A DNA stretch of 64,000 nt from contig NC_133223.1 of NCBI RefSeq assembly GCF_040436345.1, positions 17,027,113 to 17,091,112 of the forward strand. Reading direction: 5' to 3'. The position numbers and the translations under genes are program-made. This document shows positions 24,601 through 46,574 of this stretch, piece by piece; within the stretch, counting starts at the first letter, position 1, and the number at the start of each line of letters is the position of its first letter. The stretch is from Pagrus major (taxonomy: Eukaryota > Chordata > Actinopteri > Spariformes > Sparidae). Below the pieces are notes generated by a model, which was not told the DNA's origin, searched no databases, and worked only from the letters and a program-made list of their open reading frames with translations.

Positions 24601-27323
24601 GTTTAATCATATAGGCTAGTTGCCGCAGTAAAGGTTTATCTGGTGGGTAAATTGTTGAAAACAAAGGAATTATTGCATATATGTTGGTGTTAGTGGTGTT
24701 TTAAGATTTTCTGGTTTTAATATTTTTGCTCACTGTGTCCTGATTTCAGATTTGTAAATGGAATGGATATGGCACTGAACATATCCGCCCCTGACGTTTA
24801 CTTTGGACTAACTGATTCGTTTTATTATTCCAACTACTCTTTGGTAAAAAATGGAAAGTAAGGATTAGTTTTTATAAATTAACTAATTCATAGTTTTTAT
24901 ACAAGAATCATTATTTCATGCAAACAATAAAACAGCTTATTAAACTGATTTTTTCTTCTATCAATCAGGATCATCTTCACCATATGGAGTGATACACAGG
25001 CATGTAATTACACCAGAGAGTTTGGATTTGGAAGCTCATATACCTTCTATATCCCTGGAAATTTGGTCATTGGACCGAATGTAAGTTTCACATCAAATTT
25101 TTAATTTCATAAATTTCAGTCAGATGTGCAAAATAAAATCTCATTTAAAGGTGCAATGTGTAAGAATTGACCACCTGTCAAAGTCATACTCCAAACAGTC
25201 TTGCGCACCAGAGTATCCATTAACTGCAGCAGCTAGCAGGCTACAGCGGCTTGGTCTAGGACTCTGGCTGCGGGGACAGCAAAAACTAACTTCAGTAGCA
25301 ACACAATACATAAATGTCTTTGGCATAACATCAAAACTCTTATTTCCTCACATTCTGTTGATAAATACAGTTAATTTATCTTACATATTGCACCTTTAAA
25401 GTGACATCCAACTGTGTTAAATATCATTCTAACATAAGTTTATTGAACAAGTGTGTTAATATTTCGGTTTATTTATTTGTGTAATTATTCGTGGTTATAT
25501 TGAGAACAATTTACAAAGATCATAAAACATTTAAAAATGGCTTGTATTAAATTTTCTTTCTTTTTGATATCATTAAAAACTTACATTTGACCCATGTGGG
25601 AAAAAATGATAAAACCTGAAATAAAAGGCTGGTGAGAGTCTATATTTTTCTTAATACGAATCCTATTAAAAGGCTGTGTAGCCAAAGCCTGACATATCTT
25701 ATTCTTATTTGCCATAGAGCTGCATTGTTGTCCTAAATCTATTAAAAAAACATCAGTGAGGTACATTGTTTCACTGGGTGTAGGGCTGTCAGTGGGAACT
25801 ACACGCAAATATTCGAAACTTAGAAATCCCTGCTGGGGTGTGAGCAAGTGTTGAGTGCTGGTTTTTATGTGTCAAGGTTTTGAGACTAATTTATTGCCAC
25901 AGAGGAGCTTTATTTCTCCGTTTTTATCAGTATTATTGCCTCTTTTTGGTGAAGCAGACACTTCCTTGGAAGACTCATTTGGAAGTTGATTACCATGGTA
26001 ACAGTAGAGGCCTTGAAACATTTGAATCAGCCCTAATTGGTTGACATGATCCAAATGTTCCCTTTTTAGTCAAACCCACACACTGTCCTGTGGCCTTATA
26101 TATTCACTAATGTGTATTAATCTGCAGCTGAAAATAGTCCCCGCAAAATGCTCTATTTCCCTCTGTTTGAGTAATGTTTGTTAAAACTTATGGTGCCCTG
26201 CTGTTTTAGGAAAATGTTACGCCTTTATAAAAAAAATTAAACTAATTTTTGTAACAGTTTTCTTTCTTTGTTGTTGTTTTTCTAAGATTTACATTTCAAG
26301 AGGGCACAAATGAGCTGAGGGCTGAGTGCCATGGTTAGGAAGTTTGGATTAAAGTATTGTTGGTTTTTCAATGGCTTTTTGAAAATAATAAAAATACAGA
26401 ACTAACCAACCTTATACTGGAGTGTACAAATAAAAAAAAGATATTGTCATCTGTATGCTTTGGCAGAATCTAACCATCGAGCTACCTTCTTTTGTGTCAC
26501 ACTGCCCCAAACTGAACTGTTGTAATTATCTCTATTTTAGTGTCAGGATAACATTACTGCAACAGAAGACATCAAGCCCAACACGGCTCACATGGCTCTC
26601 CAGATCCCACAGTACTTCTTCATCACTGTTGGCGAAGTGATGTTTTCTGTTACTGGTCTGGAGTTCTCCTACTCACAGGTACAATTAGTACAGTACAACA
26701 CACACATTTCCACACCTAATTTAAGGACTGCAACATCAGAGAAGAAGTTGTAGGACACAGTAGATAACAAATATTTGATTTATGATAGTTCTGTATAGTG
26801 CTCTATTCATATTTTATTCCATTTGTGTCTTTCTTTTGTGTCTTCCAGGCACCTAATAACATGAAAGCCGTGCTGCAAGCAGGCTGGTTGCTTACTGTTG
26901 CCGTTGGCAACTTCATCGTACTGATTGTGGCTGAGGTTGCGAAGATCCCAGAACAGGTAAAATAAACAAAACAAAAATACATCCATACTGGACACGTCAG
27001 ACATGTCTGTGTGTTTGTGCCACGCAAACACTGACACATGATGATGCATAAATCCCATTCTTGTCCCTCTTCTTTTTAAGTGGGCAGAATACATCCTGTT
27101 CGCCTCCCTCTTGATCGTGGTGTGTGTCATCTTCTCCATCATGGCATATTTCTACACCTACATAAACCCTGCAGAAATTGAGGCCCAGTTCATGAAGAAA
27201 GGTGACGACGATTACGAGGATGATAAAAAACAGCTACAGAAAGACATGGAGATGGTCAGGAGAAACTCAACTGGAAGTCACAGCTATGATAATGATGATG
27301 AAGGCAAAAAAACCCGTATGTGA
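18667..27323 (+). CDS. slc15a1: Solute carrier 15A1 (PEPT1), H+/oligopeptide cotransporter
   Basis: Proton-coupled uptake of di- and tripeptides across the intestinal apical membrane; POT/PTR2 family of the major facilitator superfamily. Exons: 18667-18673, 18916-18956, 20061-20148, 20292-20433, 20749-20868, 20981-21080, 22303-22393, 22499-22582, 22684-22766, 22851-22937, 23032-23121, 23208-23252, 23341-23373, 23474-23562, 23719-23800, 23981-24100, 24239-24379, 24460-24506, 24750-24857, 24969-25080, 26541-26678, 26849-26956, 27081-27323. The 2,199-nt sum gives 732 aa, the usual PEPT1 size, with all phases consistent. Visible signatures: the ExxER motif [11 protein letters not shown] (Glu34, Glu37, Arg38), the PTR2 signature [17 protein letters not shown], and [18 protein letters not shown] long beta-rich extracellular loop (about residues 390-570, exons 23981-25080) lies between membrane segments. 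The cytosolic tail is acidic, has an RRNS site, and ends KKTRM. Exon 1 encodes only MT plus one base. Teleosts may carry a and b copies; which one this is remains open. Confidence 0.95.
19340..19880. repeat. dispersed teleost repeat (GATGGAATGTAACCAAGTAC family)
   Basis: It begins TGATGGAATGTAACCAAGTA and ends near TACTTTTACTCAAGCATGAT, with many AAGTAC/GTACTT words. The same family lies in reverse orientation at about 63,030-63,510. A fragment with TACTTGAGTATTTTAAGCTA lies just upstream at 19,040. It occupies the slc15a1 intron 18957-20060, which holds nothing else recognisable. Confidence 0.65.
21419..21475. repeat. interstitial telomere-like repeat (TTAAGG)n/(TTAGGG)n
   Basis: About nine hexamers run as TTAAGA, several TTAAGG, then GGGGTTAGGGTTAGGG. 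This is a short degenerate telomere-type array in the slc15a1 intron 21081-22302. The intron also holds the repeat at 21,780 and no gene that I can see. Confidence 0.8.
21780..21965. repeat. dispersed repeat copy 1 (AAAGCCTTTTGTGGCTCCAG)
   Basis: The block from CTACCACTGCATATTTGAG through AAGCCTTTTGTGGCTCCAG and TGATAAACTGCCTCAAGTG closely resembles 45,850-45,990 (ACTACTGCATACGTGAATAA, AAGCCTTTTGTGGCTCCAG, TGATAAATTGCCTGCAGTG), in the same orientation. The family is unknown to me. Confidence 0.6.
25144..25400. mobile_element. 257-bp MITE with TTTAAAGGTGCAAT inverted ends
   Basis: The left end TTTAAAGGTGCAATGTGTAA pairs with the right end TTACATATTGCACCTTTAAA, inverted with about 1 mismatch in 20. 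TTTAAA itself could be the target duplication rather than part of the terminus. There is no ORF of note. It lies in the slc15a1 intron 25081-26540; the rest of that intron is AT-rich with no gene seen. Confidence 0.7.
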
Positions 27324-28050
27324 ACAAAGCGGAATAGATATCCAGAATACATTCATATCTGGTGTTTAACATTGATGCAAGGTAGAATTGGCATATTGCC
27401 TAATTGTGTGCCTGGGTGTGTTTCAAATATTATATTATAATCACCAAACAACTGTTGTGGGTGAGGCACACAAAGCTCTGTAACATTATATTGAGTACAA
27501 CAAATTCATATAATAATAGCTATATTATTACAACAACAACAACAACAATAACATTTATCATATTATTGGATGTAATTGCTCTTTGTGTGTAAATTCTGTT
27601 CAAGTAAGCAATAAATCCTGTTTGTTGTGCATTTGGGATATATATGCAAATTTCTTGACCACTTCTAGCCAGGAGAGCCACCGTACTATGTTGGAAGAGT
27701 ATGGCTCCATCATTGAGAGTGTGGGTAAGAAAGCTTTCGGATTGTATTGATCTGGAAAGACTTGCCTACACTGCTAAAGGGTAAGCAAAAAAAAAAGACT
27801 TAACTTTGCTCAGAGAACCATGGAAATGTTGTCTTTACTTGAGAGGAAACTGTAAACAATGTCGGGAAGTATTTTGTTTTATTTGTATTCTATCTTTATA
27901 TCTATATTGATGCAAGTTGACTGTGTGTATGTAGAGTGAGTGTCTGTGAAACAGATTTCTGCTCTCAAATGGTTGTGAAAAGGTTGTTACTGTATGTTTC
28001 TTTGATGGGATGTTCTAAAAGAAAAATAATAATAAAAGTATTGTAAAAAA
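27324..28050 (+). other. slc15a1: slc15a1 3'UTR with two poly(A) signals
   Basis: AATAAA occurs at 27,610-27,615 and again at 28,031-28,036, the latter followed by a genomic A-run at about 28,045-28,058. Alternative polyadenylation is possible. No ORF of interest is present. Confidence 0.55.
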
Positions 28051-28545
28051 AAAAAAATCCTGTTTCTGTTTTTCACTTACAATTAAGATCTTTTGCCAAA
28101 AAAACATTGAGCTTGTCATTCTTGTTCATAGCACTCTGCCAACCCAATATCAAATCTACAGACTTATAAGACTGACTGGTGTTGTTTTTGCAATAATTAT
28201 GTATTACTAGCTAGTGAATGTCCTATTATGTGACAGAAAAGAATGCATTTCAGCCTTTCCCGCCCTCGAGGGAGTTATGAGCTCCCAAACTGGCTAAATA
28301 GTTTTCATTATTTGAGCATGAAAGTACGGAAGCCCTAAAGGGCCATGCATTCATACATTTTATTTCCTCTGTTTTCCCGTGATAACGAGTTAATTTCATT
28401 TGTTTTCTCGAGATCTCGAGTTATTATCTCGAAATAACAACTGCCATTTTCCCGAGATAACGGGATAATTTTCTCGAGATCTTGAGAAAACAAAAGGATA
28501 GTGTAGTATATTAAATCATTGCAGGAAACATCATTCAGTGTAGCA

Positions 28546-28767
28546 ATGTCAGAGGAGCAGGAGCATATCGATCACCGCGTCACATATCTTTTCAATCAAG
28601 GCCTGACACAGGCTGAAATAGCATTATGCCTTGCTATTATAGATAATATACACATTAGTGTGCATAATCTAAAAAGACAGTTAGCAAGGCTTCAGCTATA
28701 TCGGCGGCGCAATCTAAGTGAGCCTGATGTCATCATTAACTACATAGCTGACCAGCTATGTAGTTAA
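28546..28767 (+). pseudogene. 73-codon helix-turn-helix ORF inside transposon (truncated transposase)
   Basis: From ATG 28,546 the ORF reads MSEEQEHIDHRVTYLFNQ, then GLTQAEIALCLAIIDNIHIS and NLKRQLARLQLYRRRN, and stops at TAA. GLTQAEI...LKRQL...L.L.RRR has the spacing of a DNA-binding HTH followed by a basic patch. The catalytic part a transposase would need is missing, so I call it a deletion remnant. The last codons fall within the hairpin at 28,733-28,770. It has no visible promoter of its own. Confidence 0.5.
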
Positions 28768-28770
28768 TGA
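28733..28770. repeat. perfect 17-bp hairpin, 4-nt loop
   Basis: Arms TCATTAACTACATAGCT and AGCTATGTAGTTAATGA flank the loop GACC. The hairpin overlaps the end of the HTH ORF. Confidence 0.9.
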
Positions 28771-29279
28771 CGAGATCTCGAATTAATTATATCGTTATCT
28801 CAGGAAAACAAAGTTTCGTTATCTCGAGATCTCGAGAAAATGATCCCGTTATCTCGGGAAAACGGCAGTTGTTATTTCGAGATAATAACTCGAGATCTCG
28901 AAACACATATGAAATTAACTCGTTATCACGGGAAAACAGAGGAAATAAAATGTATTAATGCATGGCCCTCTAGGGCTTCCATATAAAAGTTCATTTTTCA
29001 TTCATTTTTTATCCCAGGATCTCATCTGACCGCAAGTTGTGTCGTTTATTTTGTGGCAAGTTGATTAAACACCTTAAGGCTATTTAGTTTAACGTGAGCA
29101 CAATTTCATGTAAAATCTTAAGGTGTGAAAAGATAAGTTGAGTTTGTCTTAAAGAAAATACTCACATACACATTAAAACTTTTTTTTTTTTTTTAGATTG
29201 CTTTGCCTAGTTGGTCATCCAGCCTTGTTACCTTTACATCAAACCACAAACATGTGAAACTGGCACCTGTGTGTGCTTC

Positions 29280-29860
29280 CTTCCTCCTCTCGGTGACGCG
29301 CCTCGATTTACGTATGACGACATAGGCACGGTCCACTCTTCTTCATTCTGATTGGTTGTCGGGGAAATGAAAATGACATGAACCAAGATGGCGCTGGACG
29401 ACAGAGAAAAGTGATGAGAGAATAGAACAACAAGAGATACAACTATATAACAGTGTGCATTTATTCACCCGGCGCGACTGTTTCAAACCAGACTTCTGCA
29501 TTATCATCGGGAAACTGTCAGGCATGCGCTGAGAGACCGCACAGGTCTACAGAGAGATAATTATCCAGCTAACTGTTTGCTTACTAGCTGCTAAAGTAGC
29601 TAGCGTAGCTAACGTTCGCTAACTGCGGAAGGCGAGTGAGCAGGAGGCTGGCAGGCAGCTCGAAGTGCGAGCCGACAAGTCGAGCGGATCTTTTTTTAAA
29701 AAGCAGGACCTGTCCGCTTGATATAGTAACCATCGCCACAGAGTTTGGGGCACGGACGAGTTCACCCAAAGCCGGGGTCGGTCAGGAAACTAACGTTACA
29801 CCTCTGATAAGGACAGCAGAAAAAGACGAGGAAAGGCGTCATCTTTGCTGATCTGACGCC
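29280..29860 (+). promoter_or_regulatory. stk24: stk24 promoter region and 5'UTR
   Basis: GC content and CpG density rise here compared with the flanks (GACGCGCCTCG, GGCGCGACTG, GGCGAGTGAG, GCACGGACGAG), as expected for a housekeeping CpG-type promoter. Exon 1 with the ATG at 29,861 ends at 29,902. The exact start site is not visible. Confidence 0.5.
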
Positions 29861-41759
<11,899 letters not shown>

Positions 41760-43701
41760 GAAGAGCGACATCCAGCTCTGCTCTATTTTCCCACCCTGGT
41801 GGCAGCAGTCAGATCTTTTCCTCTGACCTCCACAGCCAGGATGAAGTCTCCCAGGAAGGTCTCCATCACTCATTTGCCTGAAGCAAATCCTGGCCTACTT
41901 AATGTCTGTTTAGTACGCTATTCAGGACAGTCAAGTGGCCAGCCGCTCAACTGCCACCTGCTGTAAGATGTCCCCTCTCAATACCTCCCTCACAACTGTC
42001 TTTGTTTTTAGGGTGGAGTTTGCTATCTTTCTGCAAGGACTTATTAGTTTTGGTGAGTTTGTGGCTTTTTCACAAAGGTCTACACTCTGCATCCTTTCAG
42101 AAAAAAGTACCTTGCCTAATTAATCGTGTGCATGTGTGTGTGGCTGTGCGAGATATCCTGTGAAACGTGCGGTGAAGAGTGACGAGTGGGTTGAAGCATT
42201 CTATTGAAAACTCAGGTATCCTGCTTTAAGTGGATTGGGTCCTCTGGGAGATGGAGAGAGCTCTATAGGGTGGTTGTACAGACTTGTAAATAAGCTAATT
42301 TCTACAGATTCATGAAAAAATAATGGAGCGTTTGTAATGGACCCATTGTGTTTAAAATGGCCAAATGCAAACTGTAGATAATGGTTGTGAGGTAAATATT
42401 TTAAGAGACTAAAATGGCCATACATGAGATTGCCTTGCCTTTCTACTTGTTCTTTTTGTATATCTGTCTTTTATTTCTCCAGTTGTAAAACTTTTTAAGT
42501 TCTCATCCAGTGAATGAAAATGGCTGCCCTCTATCATGTTTTACTATTGATTTATTATATATTACTTAATTCTCTTTAACTTTTTGGGTTTCACACTCTA
42601 TGCTGTGGCTGTAATAATGTTGGAGAATGTAAAAAAAATACAAAAAAACAAAACAAAAAAAAACAGGCTGGATCCCTGAAGCCTCCACCAGTTGTAGACA
42701 CTGGATGTTCTGTTGCCAGCCCCGATTCCACAAGGCCTCGAGTTGTGTTGGTTTGTTGGACTTTGCCTCAACCCTTTTTTTTTTTCTTTTTTTTTTTTCC
42801 AGCGTGTGTTTTTGACTGGTTAGATCAACTGAGGTTTCGTCCATTCATTCCATTAACAGGGCAGTGCCATCATCTAGTTTATGAATCAGCAGACTCTGTT
42901 AGTCTTCCTAGGAGCTGCAGTGGTACTATCTATCTCCTCAGCGTACCTACAGCTTTAATTGCACTTCAAGTATAAATGCCTTTGACTATAAACAAAGTAG
43001 CCATAAAACAGTAGCACGAGACTTACAGTATTTTGCAGGTTATGCTATCTGGGACAAAAAAAAAGGTCCACCTGAAGTCTCACAGCTTGGACTCTGGAGT
43101 TGGTCATGCAGTGTGATATTTGCCTGGCTGTATCTTTCCACTGGGACTTGAGAGGTATTTCAGTTGTACAGTAAATGCGTACAGACGTAGACTTCTCATG
43201 TAGGAGACGACACTGCTCTCAGATGTACATATAATAGCCAGGAGGTGTTCAGAGACCAGCGGCACTGCTACTACTTCTGACTGTAGTTTAAAAGGAATGT
43301 GCATGATAGTATAACAGTATAAAGCCTATTGGTTGGCCTGAGCAGTGTGCGTTGTAGCACACTGCTACAGGACTGGAGGAATGTTGAGTCCTGAACAGAG
43401 TTGAATCAGCCTTAGAGTATTTGTGATGAATGGGATGAATAGTATGAGCTTTAAAATGTTAGATCAAATGTTTGTTTTTTTTGTTGTGATTTCTTCTTTT
43501 TTTTCCCCCTCTGGCATTATGCAGCAATACTTTAAAGATAAGTGATTAAAGATAATCCTTCATTCCTTGCCAGAATAATGTGTGCATGAACAAATGGACA
43601 AATTTTTCTTCTCGGTTGAGAGGAGTTTTGATTAAATCTTTGTCTGGTGATATATTATTTTTGCCACTGGGCAAAACACGGTACACGATACGCCGGGCAA
43701 G

Positions 43702-44720
43702 TTAAAGAGATAGTTCAACATTTTGGGAAATATAACCATACTCTTTGTAGGAGATAGTTAGACAAGAAGATCAGTATTCTCTTATCAGTAGCCATGTTTC
43801 CATGAAATGTCAAGCAAATTTTTTGCAAATTTTTGAAAGTTCCCGATTGGATCTGACTTTTGAAACGGCTGATCAGTCATGTGATTTGAATGTTCACTAC
43901 GTCAGAGTGTATTCGGCAAATCTGTTTCCATCAAACATTTTGCGCATGAACTCTGATTCGCAAAGACAAATACAAAAAAAAGTTTTTTGCAAATTAGAAG
44001 AAGTTTTTTCGAATTTTGCCGTTTCCGTAAAATTTCTAATGCAATATTCTTCAAAATGCACATAAAAATGCTCTATGGAAACACGGCTACTGTCAGTCAA
44101 ACACGCATATATTATAAAAAGTGGACAGAGCTACCGTGACGTCACCAATAGTAGTCTTCAGTTAGGAGCTCTGGCCATCGCCATTTTGTTTTCTCGGGAC
44201 CAGAAGTGACCATCTTTGGACAAGAGGGTAGAGTTAGGGAGGATATCCCGATTGGCTCTGACTGAAAACCCAAGGACATGCCGTGGTAGCGACTTGTCAA
44301 TGGTAGCCACGCCTTTAAGCATACCCTGTATTGTCAATTTTTTTTCTTTAAGTGGGACCATGATTTATTAAAAGAACATCATGCTGTGTTGAAGAAGTAT
44401 TGAAAATAACGATTGAGACCATAAACTCATCAGGAATGTTCACTGAGGTAATAAATCAAATGAGAAGTAGGGTCATTTTCTCATAAGCTTAAATACAATC
44501 TGAATTTTTTTGCAACCAGCTGGTCATTAGAAAGAATGGCCGTTTAAGGAACTTTGCGTGTAACAAACTTAGCATTTACTTCACTCGTCAGACCCAGAAG
44601 CTCCGTCTGTATTTTATACAGCCATTATATCGAACGACTAGCTAGATTAGCTGGCTAGTTAGCAATTTTAGCTAACTCTGCCACAAGGATATTTCCCAAA
44701 ATGTCAAACTATTCTTTTAA
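43702..44720. mobile_element. 1-kb teleost MITE (AGATAGTTCAACATTTTGGG ends) carrying a nested insertion
   Basis: The left end TTAAAGAGATAGTTCAACAT plus TTTGGGAAATAT pairs with the inverted right end ATATTTCCCAAAATGTCAAA plus CTATTCTTTTAA, about 30 bp of inverted similarity. The family also appears, internally, at 50,920-51,200. A different element (43,796-44,092) sits inside it, which explains the unusual length. Confidence 0.7.
43796..44092. mobile_element. about 297-bp inverted-repeat element nested in the MITE
   Basis: CAGTAGCCATGTTTCCAT at the left matches, inverted, ATGGAAACACGGCTACTG at the right, one mismatch in 18. Internal A/T runs with TTTTTTGCAAAT and TTTTTTGCAAATTAG also recur. 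No clear target duplication was found. Confidence 0.65.
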
Positions 44721-45470
44721 GTCTTTACTTTTCTATATTACTTTCAGTACTTTCATTTTTTTCTGCTTGGTAAATGTGGTAGAATGCACATTTGAATGAG
44801 TAAAAGTCAAATATGTTTAAATGAATACGTAGAAACAGGTTAACCAAATCAAGAGAAGGTACCAGACTCAACTATTTCAATTTTCACTGTTGTCCTTTGT
44901 GTTTTCTGCTCTTCTGTGAACAGTTACTCAGTTCTCCATTCGAACCCCTCATGTGAATTGTGCCATGTAAGCCCTCCATCCCAGACTGAGACAAATTCAA
45001 AACAGTTTGCACCTTTTACAGTCTATTATGACTCTTTATCTTTTTATGCGTTGCACTTTGCAGATTTATTTTGGTTTTCTAAAAAAAGGTACTTTAAAAT
45101 GCTACAATATTATGTTGCAATCACACCAGTTTTATTTTCTCCCCCTTTTGTGTGTGTTGTATGGCAATAAAGCAGCGTGGTCGCCAGGAGTCATTTCTTA
45201 GCACAAGTAGGCATATATTCTATTAAACTATTTTTGTAACCCAGAAGAGCAGTATTATGTAATAGAGGGAGTAAAGTTTGGTTCTGTGATGTGTTCAAAT
45301 TTCAGTAAACACTGGATAGCAATCACTTAAAATGTACATTTCATTTTGTGTGACTTTGCTGACAGTTTATAGTCCAGTATACATTTTTGCTAATTCAGGA
45401 CAGTGCTGTTGGATTTATTAAAAGTTGTCAAATGATTAAGGAAAAAATAAAAATCCAGTTCAAATTTGAT

Positions 45471-46574
45471 CAACAGTTTTTGCCGTTGTTTGATCGAGTC
45501 ATCTGTCTTAATGTGATGTTATCCGGAATGTGTTTTCCTGCACCTACTTTTTAAAATTTTCTGTGATTCATAACATTATTAGTGTAAAAATCAACCTACA
45601 GTGACCCTTCTCACATGTCATGGTGCTGTATCACAGCCATTTAAGTCATTTAGATTAACTTGTGTCGTGCACAGTAAGCCATGTCAATGCTAGGAGTCTG
45701 AAATGCAAATTAATTCAAAGTTAAAAGCAAGATTCATGTAAACAGTGCTTCAGAAGATGCTCATTACAACAACGCAAACCTTATTCTATAGATTTGTGTT
45801 AAAGCGTAACTCCAACAATTTTACACCTTGGAAATGTGTTCACAGGTCCTGGGGAGTACTACTGCATACGTGAATAAGTAGTATAAAGCCTTTTGTGGCT
45901 CCAGAGGAAGCGGCATGTAACCTGATAAATTGCCTGCAGTGATGTCACTCAGTGGCTAAGATGCAATGGGGGTTGATGTTCACATCACAAGACCCAAACT
46001 ATCACTTTAATTAACATTTTTTCAGGAAATAAAGGATTAGTCCTCCATGCTGGCTGTCATCAACAATTTAGTGCCATTTACAATAACTCAATCTGTTGGT
46101 GAAGAGCATGTGATGGGGTTGGAAAACATCTAAACAGCTACTAAATAGACCTTATTTTTAGATTGTTGCGTCCATTAATTGTAACGGCCAATCTGATTTT
46201 TGCACAGCTTGATTGTTTAGGGGAATATGACTCATTGAAATTGAGCTACTTAAATATATTTTTTATGATTATTGGATATTCGAATTTACTGTCTTTTGTT
46301 TGCACATTTGTGAATTTATATTAAATCCACCTGCTGTGAGAGACCATGTGATTCGATCAAAAGCTACTTGGAGTTCATTCTGTTGAGATTGTGTCACCTT
46401 TAAAATCAGGTTTTGGAAATTGTATAAATAAATATTTTAAGAGGGGAAATCAAACCGAACAAAGTGTAAATTAAAATATTCCAGTCCTGTAACATTAAAT
46501 GTTCAGTGGTATTTACATTGGAGTTATAGTGGAAATTATTTCAAAGTGACCAGTAAAAAACTATGTCAGCAAAT
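45471..46574. other. convergent intergenic region between stk24 and ino80d
   Basis: It contains the second copy of the AAGCCTTTTGTGGCTCCAG repeat (45,850-45,990) and AT-rich sequence. No gene is seen. The two neighbouring genes point toward each other here. Confidence 0.5.

Larger units (their letters stand above)
28328..28980. mobile_element. 653-bp DNA transposon remnant with long inverted repeats (IS3EU-like?)
   Basis: The left arm, from GGAAGCCCTAAAGGGCCATG, matches the inverse of the right end CATGGCCCTCTAGGGCTTCC. The match continues inward for about 150-165 bp with few differences, including CTCGAGATCTCGAG and TTATCTCGAAATAACAACTG words that are themselves palindromic. A short ORF with a helix-turn-helix-like peptide lies between the arms. 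I could not find a clear target-site duplication. The HTH peptide reminds me of the N terminus of fish integrase-core transposons (IS3EU group), but that assignment is from memory. It sits in the slc15a1-stk24 intergenic region (about 28,060-29,380), which otherwise looks empty. Confidence 0.75.
41760..45470 (+). other. stk24: probable long stk24 3'UTR
   Basis: After the TGA there is about 3.7 kb without recognisable coding sequence. Candidate poly(A) signals are AATAAA at 45,166-45,171 and 45,447-45,452. Mammalian STK24 also has a long 3'UTR. If transcribed to the end, it includes the nested inverted-repeat elements at 43,702-44,720. The real end is not established. Confidence 0.4.

Noticed and set aside
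28380-28900. CRISPR-like array of CTCGAGATCTCGAG words
   Set aside because: The words are inverted, not direct repeats, with no spacers; they belong to transposon inverted arms in a fish genome.
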